A model generated the notes under the pieces. That model was given only the letters and a program-made list of their open reading frames with translations, ran no database searches and was not told the DNA's origin. The translations under genes and the position numbers were made by a program. A stretch of DNA of 64,000 nt from Lutjanus erythropterus (taxonomy: Eukaryota; Chordata; Actinopteri; Lutjaniformes; Lutjanidae), in the NCBI GenBank assembly GCA_020091685.1, contig CM034603.1, positions 7,761,683-7,825,682 of the forward strand, read 5' to 3'. Below are positions 24,168 to 35,167 of this stretch, one piece after another (position 1 is the first letter of the stretch; the number at the start of each line of letters is the position of its first letter).

Positions 24168-26153
24168 GTTGGTGCAACAGCAGTCTGATTTAATAAGGCC
24201 TGAAATGAGAATTTTTATGCTCCCAAAGCTCAAAAGAGTGTATCTGCATGAGATTGAAATGGATAGAGCAAAACCAGAGACTCAACAATTACTTCACCTT
24301 TTGCTGAGATTTCTGGGTCGTAGAAACACATTGTAGCATGTTGGTGTGTTTCACAGCTGGTATCGAACATTTTAGACCCCAGTGCTGATGCTTAAGTACC
24401 TTTACATTTTACTTTATCATGCATCAGCCTGCCTTGATATGAAAAATAGTGCTGCTACAAGCGTACAACAAATGTTTACCTGAATCTAGTATAAAACTGG
24501 CACAAAGACTTTCAAGTCTCTGTCCCTGAGTCCCTGTCCTTGAGTCTTTTCAGCACCTGACCTGCCTGAATATTAAAGGCACTATATGTAATCATAAGAC
24601 ATTTTCAGCTTGAGGCCCAAAAAAGAGATGTTTGTTGTCTCCCCGGGATCCAAACTTACAAACGTATGTCATTAAGTGCCATAACATCTACAGTTATAAA
24701 CTAGTGATAAGGACCACAGCAAACCATGAATTTAAAATGCACATCAAGTGGATTTATCTCATTATAAAAGTACATCACAACAATAATCATATTGCTGAGT
24801 GTGATGTTCAGTTTCTCACCACCTCAAGCTTGCAGTGTCCACTAAAACACCAGACGGCAGATGGGAGCAAATCAGGACGCGGCTTTGCACTAAAATATTA
24901 TGGGGTTGGACCACATTGTCCATCATGCTTTAACTGAGTAGTTTATTAAGTTTCCTGTTCTGTTTAATGCTCCAATATAAAAATCGTTCATCTTTGTTAA
25001 TGTTTGTAATGTGTCTGTTCAGAACATACTGGTTTGGTAATTGACCCTTATTAAGTCCCACCCTTTTCACTCTGTGCTCCAATGACAGTTCAGCAATCTC
25101 GTCACCTCAGTCAACTTTCTCCTTTTCTGTTTCCTGTAATTTAATATGCTGCATACAAATTTTTTGAAGATGGTTAAAAGACACTGCTGGAAAACCTGTA
25201 AAGACATATAGTTGCATCTTAAGTGAACTTATATTAGCAAAACACAAGCTAAATAGCTAGCTAATCAACATTAATCATTAGCTAGCTAGTTAGTTTTTGT
25301 GACATTAGCTGGCTACTATTCTGCTTACATTAGCTAACTTAAAATGTCACCTTTTTGCTAGAAAAGGAGAAAGTTGACATGCAACACAGAGGAAAAAGGG
25401 GCGGGACTTAGGAGGGGCAGTTATCATTTTAGTGCTTGTTTATAGTTTTAACCAATAGTGAGGCGGCTGTTGAATTTCTTGACCACAGCTGTCTTTTGCT
25501 TCAGTTTTTTAAAGTTCTTGTCACCTGTGTTGAATGTCAGTTAAGGACTGATGTTGCTGAGAGCTGCTTTCTGTCTCAGTCTGTGCTGCCAGCCATGATA
25601 TGACAGTTCACTTCAAACTGAGGGAGTTAGAAATAAATGCCTATCTCTACTTCAAAGGAAAACCTGTTATCTTATGCAGTCAAGGTAAATAAAGGCTCTG
25701 GTCACTACTTTCAGACATTCACTATGCATTTTACTCTAACTCTCTTACTTTTGCAACCAAATAACATTTTTAACCCAAGTCTGGTCGACAGAGTTCTGTG
25801 AGTTGAATTGGATATTTAGTGCACAACTCCTGACCAATAAATCTTTGATGAAGCTCATGAAGCACAACCTTTACTGCACACTGAAAAAGACATACAGTGT
25901 TAAACCTTAATAAAGTAGCAGATTGCTGGTGGGCCAGTCATTACAAGCTCATGCTGTGTAGCCAAATGTTGTTCAAACCCACAGAACTTTATTTTAAATT
26001 CTTGCGGAGATCCTAAAATTTCCTGAGAGACCATACATGGCTGCATTTTGGGGGAGGGAATGTGCACAAAATGATGCACAATATTTGCTTCAGTGTCATG
26101 ACATATATTATTAATAAAGACCAACCAAACTGTTGCGTTTCCTCCATCTGCAG
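24168..26153 (+). other. ctnnd2: ctnnd2 intron, 2.0 kb, phase 2
   Basis: Bounded by gttggt and cctccatctgcag. Mostly unremarkable AT-rich sequence. A cluster of tagctagc/gctaac words at 25240-25345 is a small internal repeat. There are no recognisable mobile-element proteins. Confidence 0.8.
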
Positions 26154-26395
26154 CACCTCATCGCCCATCAACATGGTAGCATCGGGTGGCGGCTCCTCCT
26201 CCCCCCTTCCCATGGCCGCCTCCCCGGGAGGAAACCACAACTCGTCACCCATCCACCAGCTGAGCTCGGTGGTGGGCAGCTACGCCACCCTGTCACCCAC
26301 CAAGCGTATGCTGCATCACATCGGACCAGACAGCTACAAGATTTCCCACGAGCTGTACGCCAACGCAACCCTGCAAAGGCCTGGTAGCCTGGCAG
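26154..26395 (+). CDS. ctnnd2: ctnnd2 exon: TSSPIN...SSPIHQLSSVVGSYATLSPTKRM...ELYANATLQRPGSLA
   Basis: The 242 nt, phase 2 in and phase 1 out, encode TSSPINMVASGGGSSSPLPM followed by SSPIHQLSSVVGSYATLSPT, KRMLHHIGPDSYKISHELYA and NATLQRPGSLA. It aligns without gaps over the second half with vertebrate CTNND2 (HQLSS..G.YATLSPTKR and ELYA.ATLQRPGSLA). The repeated YATL(Q/S) theme across this and the preceding exon (SYATLQR, SYATLSP, YANATLQR) is characteristic of the family. The acceptor is catctgcag|C and the donor is GGCAG|gtagag. It is GC-rich compared with the flanking introns. Confidence 0.97.
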
Positions 26396-28076
26396 GTAGA
26401 GGTCAAGACAACTTTTTTATTACTTTTTTATGTGTGGATGTGTTAAATGCCATTTAATTTGGTTTCTGTGGTTGTTCATTGTGTTCCAACTATATCAGAG
26501 CAAAGCTGAACTTCCATAGAATAACACATTTCTTATTACTTGCATCATTTCTGGATTTTTCCTTTTTTCAGCAGCACTTACTATAACCTCAATTCCTGTT
26601 TAATTAAAATTCCTATTTTCCTTTTTTAATACCACTTGGTTGTAAGATTATGAATCATGGGGTTTCTTTAGGGCCTAATAAGGCATTTCATTTTTGAGGC
26701 AGTTTCATTATGTTAGTTCATGATAGTTAAGGTCACATGAACCCACTTTTCATTTATGTCTAATTGGTATTCATCAGCATGAGCACAGGGATTGGAAAGA
26801 AAACACATATTACCAACTATTTGATTAAATTGGCTCGAGGTTTTATCTAAAATTTATTAGATTGCAAATGTACTCATGAATTTCTGAAGAATTCATGAAT
26901 GAGATTCATTGTCTCTACTGAGAACAAAACAGTTAAAAGTGCCAGAGTTTGCCTTTGTTTTGGGCTTTTTAAAAAGTTGGGTTTATCATTTTGAAACGTA
27001 TCTTTTATGTAGTTCAATTCAAATGTGCTCATGTTAAATGTGAAGTTATCATCAGATCATTTAAAACCCAGTGAGCAACAACTATTGCCTGGTTTTGATC
27101 ACAAATGTTAAATGGTTATCCTGACTTTGTAAATCATAGTATCACAACCCGAACAGCGTCACACTTTCATGCCAATCCTACATTTTTAAAAATGTTGTTC
27201 TTTTCCATAAATGCCCACTCAGCTGTTACAAAAAGCAGTGACGTAGGTTACATAGCAGAGTAACAAACCATACAGCTTCTGAATTCAAGTTTCTCCCTTT
27301 CATAGAACTAAGACGAGGTTGTTCGTAAAACGCGCTTCACACCCAACAGAAACAAAATAAAACTCACCAACAAGTCTTTGTTAATCTCTCTACTGATTTG
27401 GTTGAAAATAAATCCTTAATCAACCGTGCTAGGTTTTCCCCAGAGTCAGAGTTTCCATCAGAGCCGCTGTATTTTAGCTCGGTGCAGCATTCCCTGTCAT
27501 CAGGCTGGTCCCTCTTGGTCTCAGAGACTGTGTTTGGTCCCGGTTGAGCCATGTTCCCTCCCCTTGGCTGCTGAGTCTGATTCAGTTTCACGCGATGTAA
27601 ACGTAAACACTCGACACTCAACCTCACTGCTCCGAGCTGCAGGTCCAGCCAGACTCAAGTCTTATTAGGGCCTTTAGCTACGCAGCTAACTGAGATAACG
27701 CCAGGTTAACTTTGACAGATTTGCATGCTGCTTCTTCGACCTTGAGGGTTAAATAGCAACATCATCATGCAGAAACCTACATCACGTTGTGTGGGAAAAA
27801 GTTTTTAGAAGGGTCAACGTAAGGGAAAGTAGCATTTTGAAGCTAAAACATATGTACTTTGACCAAAGTTTGAATACCTAATACTAATGGAAAGCTACAG
27901 AATGATATAAAAACCTTTAAAAACACAAATAATGGACTAGCCCTTTAATATGGTGCATATCACCATGCAAAGTTGTGCCAGGCTGGCAATGGGAATTCAC
28001 TTGTTGTCTGTGTGCTGACTTTTGTATCTGTCCATCTGTCAGTATATCTAACCTCCACATTCCCTCTGCTTTCCAG
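26396..28076 (+). other. ctnnd2: ctnnd2 intron, 1.7 kb, phase 1
   Basis: Bounded by gtagag and ctgctttccag. It contains a dispersed repeat at 27180-27680, which includes a locally GC-richer block with an open minus-strand frame (27364-27627) that has no recognised similarity. The rest is plain AT-rich sequence. Confidence 0.8.
27180..27680. repeat. dispersed repeat related to 16240-16720
   Basis: Shares tacagcttctga and acagaaacaaaataaaa with the earlier copy. Its distal part is GC-rich (ggtttggtcccggttgagcc ... cgagctgcaggtccagccag) and not shared. The 87-residue minus-strand frame at 27364-27627 is open, but I do not recognise it. I treat the whole as an interspersed element with low certainty about its borders. 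Confidence 0.4.
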
Positions 28077-28208
28077 GCTCCAGAGGTTCCTACAGCAGCC
28101 AGCACAGTCACCTGGGCTCTGAGCTCCGACCTCTGCAGTCCCCCGAACACCACATCGACCCCATCTACGAAGACAGAGTCTACACCAAACCCAACCTTAG
28201 AGGACAAG
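28077..28208 (+). CDS. ctnnd2: ctnnd2 exon: [32 protein letters not shown] segment
   Basis: The 132 nt, phase 1 on both sides, read [57 protein letters not shown] and [15 protein letters not shown] are among the best-conserved N-terminal motifs of CTNND2 and p0071. The acceptor is tgctttccag|GC and the donor is CACAAG-type GGACAAG|gtaagc. It is symmetric, so skipping would preserve the frame. The tyrosines in IYEDRVY are plausible phosphorylation sites by analogy to the family. Confidence 0.97.
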
Positions 28209-30165
28209 GTAAGCTGAGACAGGGATACAGCATCAGAGCAGAGTAAAGACATGAGATGGAGGTGTATTTATTCAAGGTGTAAAGGGGGATCTGCAAAACT
28301 GTATCCCAGAGGGCAAGGGGAGTAGGTTTTAGACAGGGAGTCTGAGTAGAAAGTAAATATTTGATAGATGGGCTAGAGTTTATAAAGGTTTGGGTGTTAA
28401 CACGTGGTAAGCAGAAGGTTTTAGGATCAAAATGAGAAAGAGGACATGGGTTAGAATTTAGCATTAGCATTAGCATTTTTGGAGCTCTGATATTGAGGCC
28501 GAACTACCCCTTTAAGACAGGATGAGGAGGGATAAACACCCACCAAAGGCATTTTCTTACCTGGCAAACCAAATTTAGTTCTTTATTGTTCACAACTGAT
28601 CTATAAAGCATTAGTAAATGACTTATTAACCATGAATAAAGTCATTAATTGTAACTTAGAAACCCTTAAAGGTTCTTTAGCAGCAAGTGGTCAAAAATCA
28701 TAAAAATCTGTATTAATGCTTGGAGTAGATTAGAGTGTGACTGTAAACTCAAAAATGTGCTTCAAATAGTCCAAAATTATAAATAGCTGCAGCGTGCTGT
28801 AAAGCACCCACTGAACCTTCTAAATTTGAAAGTCCGTGAGAACAAGAGATGACACACTGAATAAAGTGATGGATCAAACAAATCCTGTTCAGCAAACTGA
28901 GAGCTACAAGAGAAAAAAGACACAACCTGGCCCAACTTAGAAGACGTGCGTTTTTTTTTAATGGCGCTGTGTTATATTAAAGGCTGCTGTACATAAGAGA
29001 TTTCCCCGTCCCATCTGATCGTGTAGCACTATTTACCAGATCAGGTAGGCAAATCCAATTGGGGTCTCAATGGCAATTTGTCTCTCAGTCACAGTCTGTT
29101 AACTAATTAGTTTCAAGGCTGAAAATTAATCTCAATTAATCCCATGGGCGTTAGCTTGGGTGCTTTGAAATCAAGGCAAATCAACCGTGTCCTAAAATGT
29201 TGTCGACGCAGTGCCGGCAGTTTGGTCGCCTTGAACGGTGAATGTTGCTGTATAGAGAAATACACAGAGAGAGAAATATGAAAGAAAATCTATGAGGTTT
29301 TGTTGCAAAGAAGAGAGCTTCACCCAAGTAAATAAAACATCTGAGGTCATTTTTGTTGTGCTGATAGGTCAAATGTAATGCATCAAAATAACTCAATCGT
29401 CATCTCCAGCTCTGTGTCTGCGAGTTTAAGTCACGACAGCGCCACTCTAATTGTCAACGCCTGTTTTTTGTTGCTTTTTTACCTTGACTTGAGGCCTGCT
29501 TTTCATTTTTTCTGTGCAACACAAAGTAGTTGTTGAAGCCAGACTATGTTCCAAGGTCAGTTCAAATAGTTTCAAGATAACGAACGGAGTTGGAAACAAG
29601 CAGACAACGCTTTACACCCGACTTCACATCACAGGTGAATTTCCTCAGGCCTTGTCAAGATCCCTGCAGTTACATAGTAATACTCACACACACACAGACT
29701 GACCCGGCTCACCTCCCTCAGAGCGAGTTAGTGTATCCATGTTGACTATCATTCCCACATGGGCTCTGAACAGCTGTCCAACAAGAAGACAATTCCTCTC
29801 TCTGTTTGAGACGGACATGGGGTGAAGGTGTCATGGTGTCCTGATGTCTTTGCAGCAATACTGGATTACCAAATGGGCAACTGCCCCTGGGCTCCAAACC
29901 CTCACTGTGTGCCAATTAGTTTGCAGTAATTTGATTAACTATACATATGTTTGATACACTAAAAATAGGATATACATGAAAACCATGACAGCTTTAAAGG
30001 AGCTGTTCAAAATCTTTGCAAATCTGCTTATTTGCTTTCATGCTGAGTTACATTAGATAACTGAGACCACTCTCATGTCTGTATGTTAAATATTAGGCTT
30101 CTATCTGCAGGTTGACTTAGCTTAGCACAAAACATGGTGAAACAGCAGGGTCATTCCTTTGTTCT

Positions 30166-30284
30166 CAGGGTCCTATGTTCCCCAGTTCTACATATCTGCT
30201 TTCCCAGAGTCCTGTAACATAACACTCTGGGTACACAGGACGCTGGGAGAGCACATACATAGAACTGGGGAACATAGGACCCTG
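30166..30284. repeat. 50-bp imperfect inverted repeat (hairpin)
   Basis: The left arm (30166-30215, starting cagggtcctatgttccccag) and the right arm (30235-30284, ending ctggggaacataggaccctg) are reverse complements at 45 of 50 positions by eye, with a 19-nt loop. The right arm is also the first unit of the minisatellite that follows, so the left arm looks like an inverted copy of the array unit. Confidence 0.75.
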
Positions 30285-30535
30285 GAAGCATAGGACTTTG
30301 AGAACTTAGGACCCTGGGACATAGGACCTCAGGGACATAGTACCCTGGGAACATAGGCCCTTGGGAACTTTTGACCCTGGGAACATAGGACCCTGCGGAT
30401 ATATAAGACACTCAGAGAGCATATATGCAGAACTGGGTAACAAAGGAGCCTGGGAACTTAGAACCCTGGGAACATAGGATTTGGAAACATAGGACCTTAG
30501 GAACTTAAGACTTTGGGAACATAGATGCAATCCCA
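30250..30535 (+). repeat. minisatellite, ~15-18 bp unit (gggaacataggaccctg)
   Basis: About 14 diverged head-to-tail copies of a unit such as gggaacataggaccctg, with variants gggacataggacctcag, gggaacttttgaccctg and ggaaacataggaccttag. A longer-period theme, ggatatataagacactcagagagcatatatgcagaactgggtaac (split across 30397-30442), partly repeats 30246-30276. The minus-strand frames here give Tyr-Val-Pro repeats and are not genes. Confidence 0.85.
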
Positions 30536-31806
30536 AAACAGCAAGCCTCACTCTGTCAAAAGGTAACAAATTTACCAGCACTGCTAAAGCTCACTAATTA
30601 ACATGTCATCTCTCATTTGTTTTTTTTGTTAAAAAAACACAAAGTTTTACACCAGAGTATTGCTTGGTCGGTTCACTGACCCCCTGGAGACTTGTCATCA
30701 CTATGAGGTTTCCAGGCAACGTGCAGAGACTCCAGTACAGATCTAGACTAGCTGTTTTCCCCTGTTTTCAGTCTTTTTTGTGAAGCATTGCTAACTCTTG
30801 AGAATAAAGCAAAGGATATCTCCCAAAATGTCTAACTATAAAGAAAGTATTTGTATTGCGCTCGTGTGATAAACTGTAAAACTGGGAGGATGAGGATAGT
30901 GTTTGAGGTTCAAGGCAAAATGTAATCAAACTCTCATGTGTGGTCTGTTTTGTGCCATGTATGTGACAGAGTACAAACACTCTGAAACACACAGAAATTT
31001 AGAGGTATTAATTAATCTTTTATCATTAAATTAAAGACGCAGTATGTCCAACCCAAGCAATAGTATTTAATGACCGAGGATTGAGACACAACAACCAATT
31101 GTCTTACCAACAACAACTTGACAGACAACATAGTAAACTTGAATTACAATATGCTGAAAGGTCATTGTTGTATTTTTACCCAATGATGTCAAAAATAAAC
31201 AGGCTTCCCCAGCTTTAACGTAGATCCAAACATTTATTAATTTCAAGTTAATTCATCGTAGAATAGAACAGAGCTTCTGGGGGTCCACAGTTTATTTTTG
31301 CCCTCCTGTCATGTTAATCCTCATGAGTGCTTTTTAATTGTCTTTGTCTTTTACATGGGCTTGTTATATGTGTGACATGTTAAGTTAACTTTTCTATTTT
31401 TTTATTTTCTTTTTTATGCATGTCTTTTTGATTTAACTTCCTGTCTGTTTTTATTTTTTGATGATCACATTTTTTAAATGAAAAATAATTTGGTGAGTTC
31501 ACCTTTTCTCCTGATGTCTCCACGGTTTGCCATGTATTAATTTATGTATGAGCCTTTTATGTCATAATTTTATTTATTTATTTATTTATTTTTTTGCTTC
31601 TTCCCTTTCTGCTTCTGTGCTGTTTTGTTCCATTGGTGCTGGTGTTGTTGCTTTTTGCTCACTGTGCGTGTGTTCGTGTTTGGTTGCGAAATCCTCTTCG
31701 CCCACCCCCCGCCCCTCCTCGGCTACATCAAACCCAGTGGTGAACCAGTTGTACCAAGAGGTCCTCAACTATCTGCTCTGTCCCTACGCTCCTCTTCCTG
31801 CTTTAG

Positions 31807-32050
31807 CCCCGCCTTCCCCCGGTGTCGACCCAATCCCCTTGCAGCGAACGGGAAGCCAGAGCGCCGCGGGCACCTTTCAAAGAGGCAGCTTCGCCACAGG
31901 AGGCGGGGCGGCCGACTACGCCAACCCGTACCGCACCCTGCAGTTCTGCCCCTCCACCGAGTCGCCTTACAGCAAGTCGGGCCCCGCCCTCCCCCCTGAG
32001 GCCGCCCTTGGCCGGTCTCCATCAGTGGACAGTATCCAGAAGGACCCAAG
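31807..32050 (+). CDS. ctnnd2: ctnnd2 exon: [15 protein letters not shown]...[30 protein letters not shown]
   Basis: The 244 nt, phase 1 in and phase 2 out, encode [80 protein letters not shown] plus AG of an Arg codon. This matches vertebrate CTNND2 through its last pre-armadillo exon. The acceptor cttcctgctttag|CC has a long pyrimidine tract and the donor is CCCAAG|gtgagg. The frame is also open upstream, and an in-frame alternative acceptor (acatcaaacccag, ending at 31737) would add 23 residues. It is the most GC-rich part of the window. Confidence 0.96.
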
Positions 32051-33564
32051 GTGAGGAAAAACAAGACTTTTTATTGAGAATCAGCTCTGGCTTGTTGATG
32101 AAGCCCTTTGTTCTGCTCCCTTTCCACTTCCACTGAACTTACTGAGGGCCAGATTCACCAAATTAAACATAATTATACAAGAAAGTCTAAAGAATATCAA
32201 TAACCTGGAGACATTAAGCTTTAACAGTGAAAAAAAGAGTTTAATTGTAATCCACAAAAGAGTGTCAAAGTTGGAAGTGTGACACGGTGACACCAAACAG
32301 TTTGTAGCACCTCAACAGATAATGGACTGTCAGGATTTGACGGTTCGGTGCAGTAAAAGGCTGGCTGAATCTGGGCTTTAGTATGAGGCACACATCACGC
32401 CACATCTTTCACTGTCCTCTCTAGTTTGCCTGGTGTTGGGGCTTGTTCGCACTGCCGTATGAATGCCTGCGCACACCTCTAGGTCCAATTTAAAAGTTTG
32501 CTATCGCTGTTAAGAGCAGAGTGCCTCTCTGTCAGTGGCAATCAGCTACATTCTGTGCAGTAGATAGACGCAGTTAATCTGGAAAAGTGCATGAAAGTCT
32601 GCTTTTAGACTACGAGAAAGAGCTCTGTGTACGAGCGTGGGTGTGTGAGAACGAGGGATACTGAGAGTGAGACAGTGACGGACAGACAAGAAGAGAGTAA
32701 GAGAGACAGACACATACAGACACAGCGTAATAGCTGTTTTATCATTCTTTTGTCCTAGTTACAATCAAGTCTGAAATACTATTCCAATTGTGTCTTTTTT
32801 TTTCTTTCGTAGCTTCTGCTTTTGACTAATGACTGCACAGGCACACTGTCACAGATAGAAGCACCCTAATTAAAGCTGAAGTGTCTCTCTTTGTGACATT
32901 TCAGCTCAGGTGTAAGCAGGAGATATATATTTGTGCTCAAATTTAATATTTTTAATGAGGACGTCACTTTGTGCTGAACTGCTTATTATATGGTAACATT
33001 TGGAAACACCAGAGTATCTTTCTGTGTCCTTAGGGTAGGTGACTCTTGTCACTGTTGTTGTTGCCATTGCTCTTTTCCTTCACCCATTGTCCAAGTGTTT
33101 ATTTCTCTTTGCACATTGCACTCACATCGTCTGTTTGTTCAATCTTTAGCTCCGGCATCATTTTGTTGTGTAGCTTCCAGCATCCACACATCTGCACTGC
33201 TACTGTACATGTAAAGGACTGACTTGTGATGCATGGCATTTTGCTTTACCTTCACGACATGCACAGTCAACGTCAGTGCTAGCGCTGTCTCGTTCAGACA
33301 GCGCTACTTGAGTAGCTTGTTGTCCACATTGCGTTAAAGGGAGGGTCCTCCAAGATAAGAACTATACAGGAACATTCTGATCCTGCAGTTTACTGTTTAC
33401 AAGCACTGCTGCTGTTCTTGCAGCTCAAAGAAGAATTGTCCAATGAAGCATTTAAATTATCTAATATTTGTGTCAACAAATCCCATAAAAAAGACCAAAA
33501 CCAACAATGTGTAAATCCATCTTGCAACACTTTCCGGCACTTTCCGGCATCCCTGCTGAAGACA

Positions 33565-34175
33565 TCGGATCGGCCACAACATTAAAACCACTGACAGGTG
33601 AAGTGAATAACATTGATCAAGTGGGGACAATGGCATGTGGCAAGGGGTGGGAAGCAGGAAAAATAAGTGTAAGGATCTGAGCAACTTTCACAAGAACCAG
33701 ATTGTGATGGCTAGACAACTGAGTCAGAGCATCTCCAAAACGGCAGGTCGTGTGGGGTGTTCCTGGTATGCAGCAGTTAGTACCTACCCAAAGTTGTCCA
33801 AAGGATGACCAGTGAACTGGCAACAGGGTCACGGGCATCCAAGGCTCACCAATGCACATGGGGAGTGAAGGCTAGCCGGTCTGGTCTGATCCTACAGAAG
33901 AGCTCCTGTTGCACCAATGAAAAAGTTAATGCTACTTATGACAGAAAGATGTCAGAACAAACAGTGTATCTCAGCTTGCTGTGTAGCCTCAGACTGGTCA
34001 CAGTTCCCATGTTGACCCCTGTCCACCGATGAAAGCACCTACAATGGGTGCCTGATCAAAACTGGACCATGTAGCAATAGAAGAAGGGAACCTGGTATTG
34101 ACAAGGTGTTGAGTTGGCCTCTGAATTCTCCAGGTCTCAATCCAATCAAGCATCTGTGGAGCAACAAGTCCTGCT
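33565..34175 (+). pseudogene. internally deleted Tc1-like transposon relic
   Basis: Starts with the end-like sequence cggccacaacattaaaacca. The + strand then reads fragments of a Tc1 transposase in shifting frames: the N-terminal helix-turn-helix part (NQIVMA, then ISKTAGRV-type sequence near 33700-33760), VNATYDRKMSEQTVYLSLLC and VPMLTPVHR (33925-34032), and WPLNSPGLNPIKHLW (34112-34156). The catalytic core between HQNWT and WP.NSP.LNPIEHLW is missing. The glutamate expected in LNPIEHLW is Lys here. Frameshifts, stops and the deletion make it inactive. The right end is not clear. Confidence 0.75.
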
Positions 34176-34745
34176 GCTGCTTAGGCAGCATGAGGGTGTT
34201 AATGCTGAGGCTCTGTAATATCCTGAAACAGCAGGGCACTGTAGATTTTAGCAAACATTACATTAAAAAGTGCATTTGCTGGGAACTATTTTCAGCTGCA
34301 GATTAATATGCATTTGGTTCTCTAATGTGTATTTACCACAGCATGATGGTGTATGTGGGAAAGAAGTAGAAACTACAGTGCCCATGTTCACTGTAATGAA
34401 AGAACATATCAGCCATTGTAACTGTGTGACTCACTGATTTTTTTTTTCTCTGTGGACAACACATGCCTATGGCAAAGAAGGTTTTTTGCTCGAGAGGAAA
34501 TATGCAGAAAACACTTAGTGAAAAGATCCGTTCATTGTTGGTTTTGGTCTTTTCATGGGATTTTTGGACAACAATAAAAAATAAAGACTATCACCAGCCT
34601 TAGTCTTCTAACAAACACATGCAGTTTTTTTGGATATTGGCCAATTGCTCAACGTAGCTGTTAAGTCCTAACACTACAATCACTCACACTGGATTATTCC
34701 TACATACTTAGGCAATGTGTGAAATATTTAAAAGCTATACGCATA

Positions 34746-35167
34746 TTAAAGAGAAAATTCACCACTTTTTACATGGATGTCCAGTCAGCATTGATGATAA
34801 AATATCGTCAGTTGAAGCAAACCTGCATTCAGTGACATAGGTGATGTTTAGGAAGCACTACATGCTATTTCAGCTATGGATAGCCAAACAAACATATTCA
34901 TCTTGCTCTTGATTAGTATTTTTGTCACCAAATGCTATGTTTTGGACAACAAAGTAATAGTTATACACTAGGGTGGTGATACACTCCAACATCGGTGTCA
35001 AAAGCTCATGTGGACTTCATGCTGGTACGTGTAGGCGTGAGCAGGTGAACTCAGCTTTCTTGGTCAACCTACAATAGCACACTCTGGAGAATTTTTGCTT
35101 CAACTGACTACATTTCCCATCAACACTGGACATCCACATGACAAAAAGCTATCAGTTGACCCTTTAA
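34746..35167. mobile_element. MITE with ~75-bp terminal inverted repeats
   Basis: The left end (ttaaagagaaaattcaccac, then acatggatgtccagtcagca, tcgtcagttgaagcaaac) and the right end (ttttgcttcaactgactaca, acactggacatccacatgac, gctatcagttgaccctttaa) are reverse complements over about 75 bp. The element is about 420 bp with a non-coding middle. The terminal TTAA-like borders suggest a piggyBac- or PIF-type target preference, but the class is not proven. Confidence 0.65.

Larger units (their letters stand above)
30000..30760 (+). repeat. dispersed fish repeat interrupted by a minisatellite
   Basis: The left part (gcaggttgacttagcttagc near 30108) and the right part (aaaggtaacaaatttaccag near 30560, ctcactaattaacatgtcat, cacaaagttttac, tttccaggcaacg) are colinear with the copy at 55640-55935 (cagttatcttagcttagcct ... 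aacaaaatccacctaccagc ... tctcaccgattaaatgttat). The minisatellite at 30166-30535 sits in the gap between the two halves. Confidence 0.55.
28209..31806 (+). other. ctnnd2: ctnnd2 intron, 3.6 kb, phase 1
   Basis: Bounded by gtaagc and cttcctgctttag. It holds a dispersed repeat (30000-30760) that contains a minisatellite and hairpin (30166-30535), and a (TTTA)n run at 31567-31590. An exon equivalent to the mammalian sequence between KPPMR and SSPGVD (which includes HTGTYRTST) was looked for and not found. In fish it may be absent or too diverged to see. Confidence 0.75.

Noticed and set aside
27364-27627. 87-residue minus-strand frame in a GC-richer block
   Set aside because: It lies within a dispersed repeat shared in part with 16240-16720. 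No domain was recognised.
30151-30581. Minus-strand frames with Tyr-Val-Pro repeats that look like a repetitive secreted protein
   Set aside because: They are produced by the 15-18 bp minisatellite. There is no start context, no conserved domain, and the unit length is not a multiple of three throughout.
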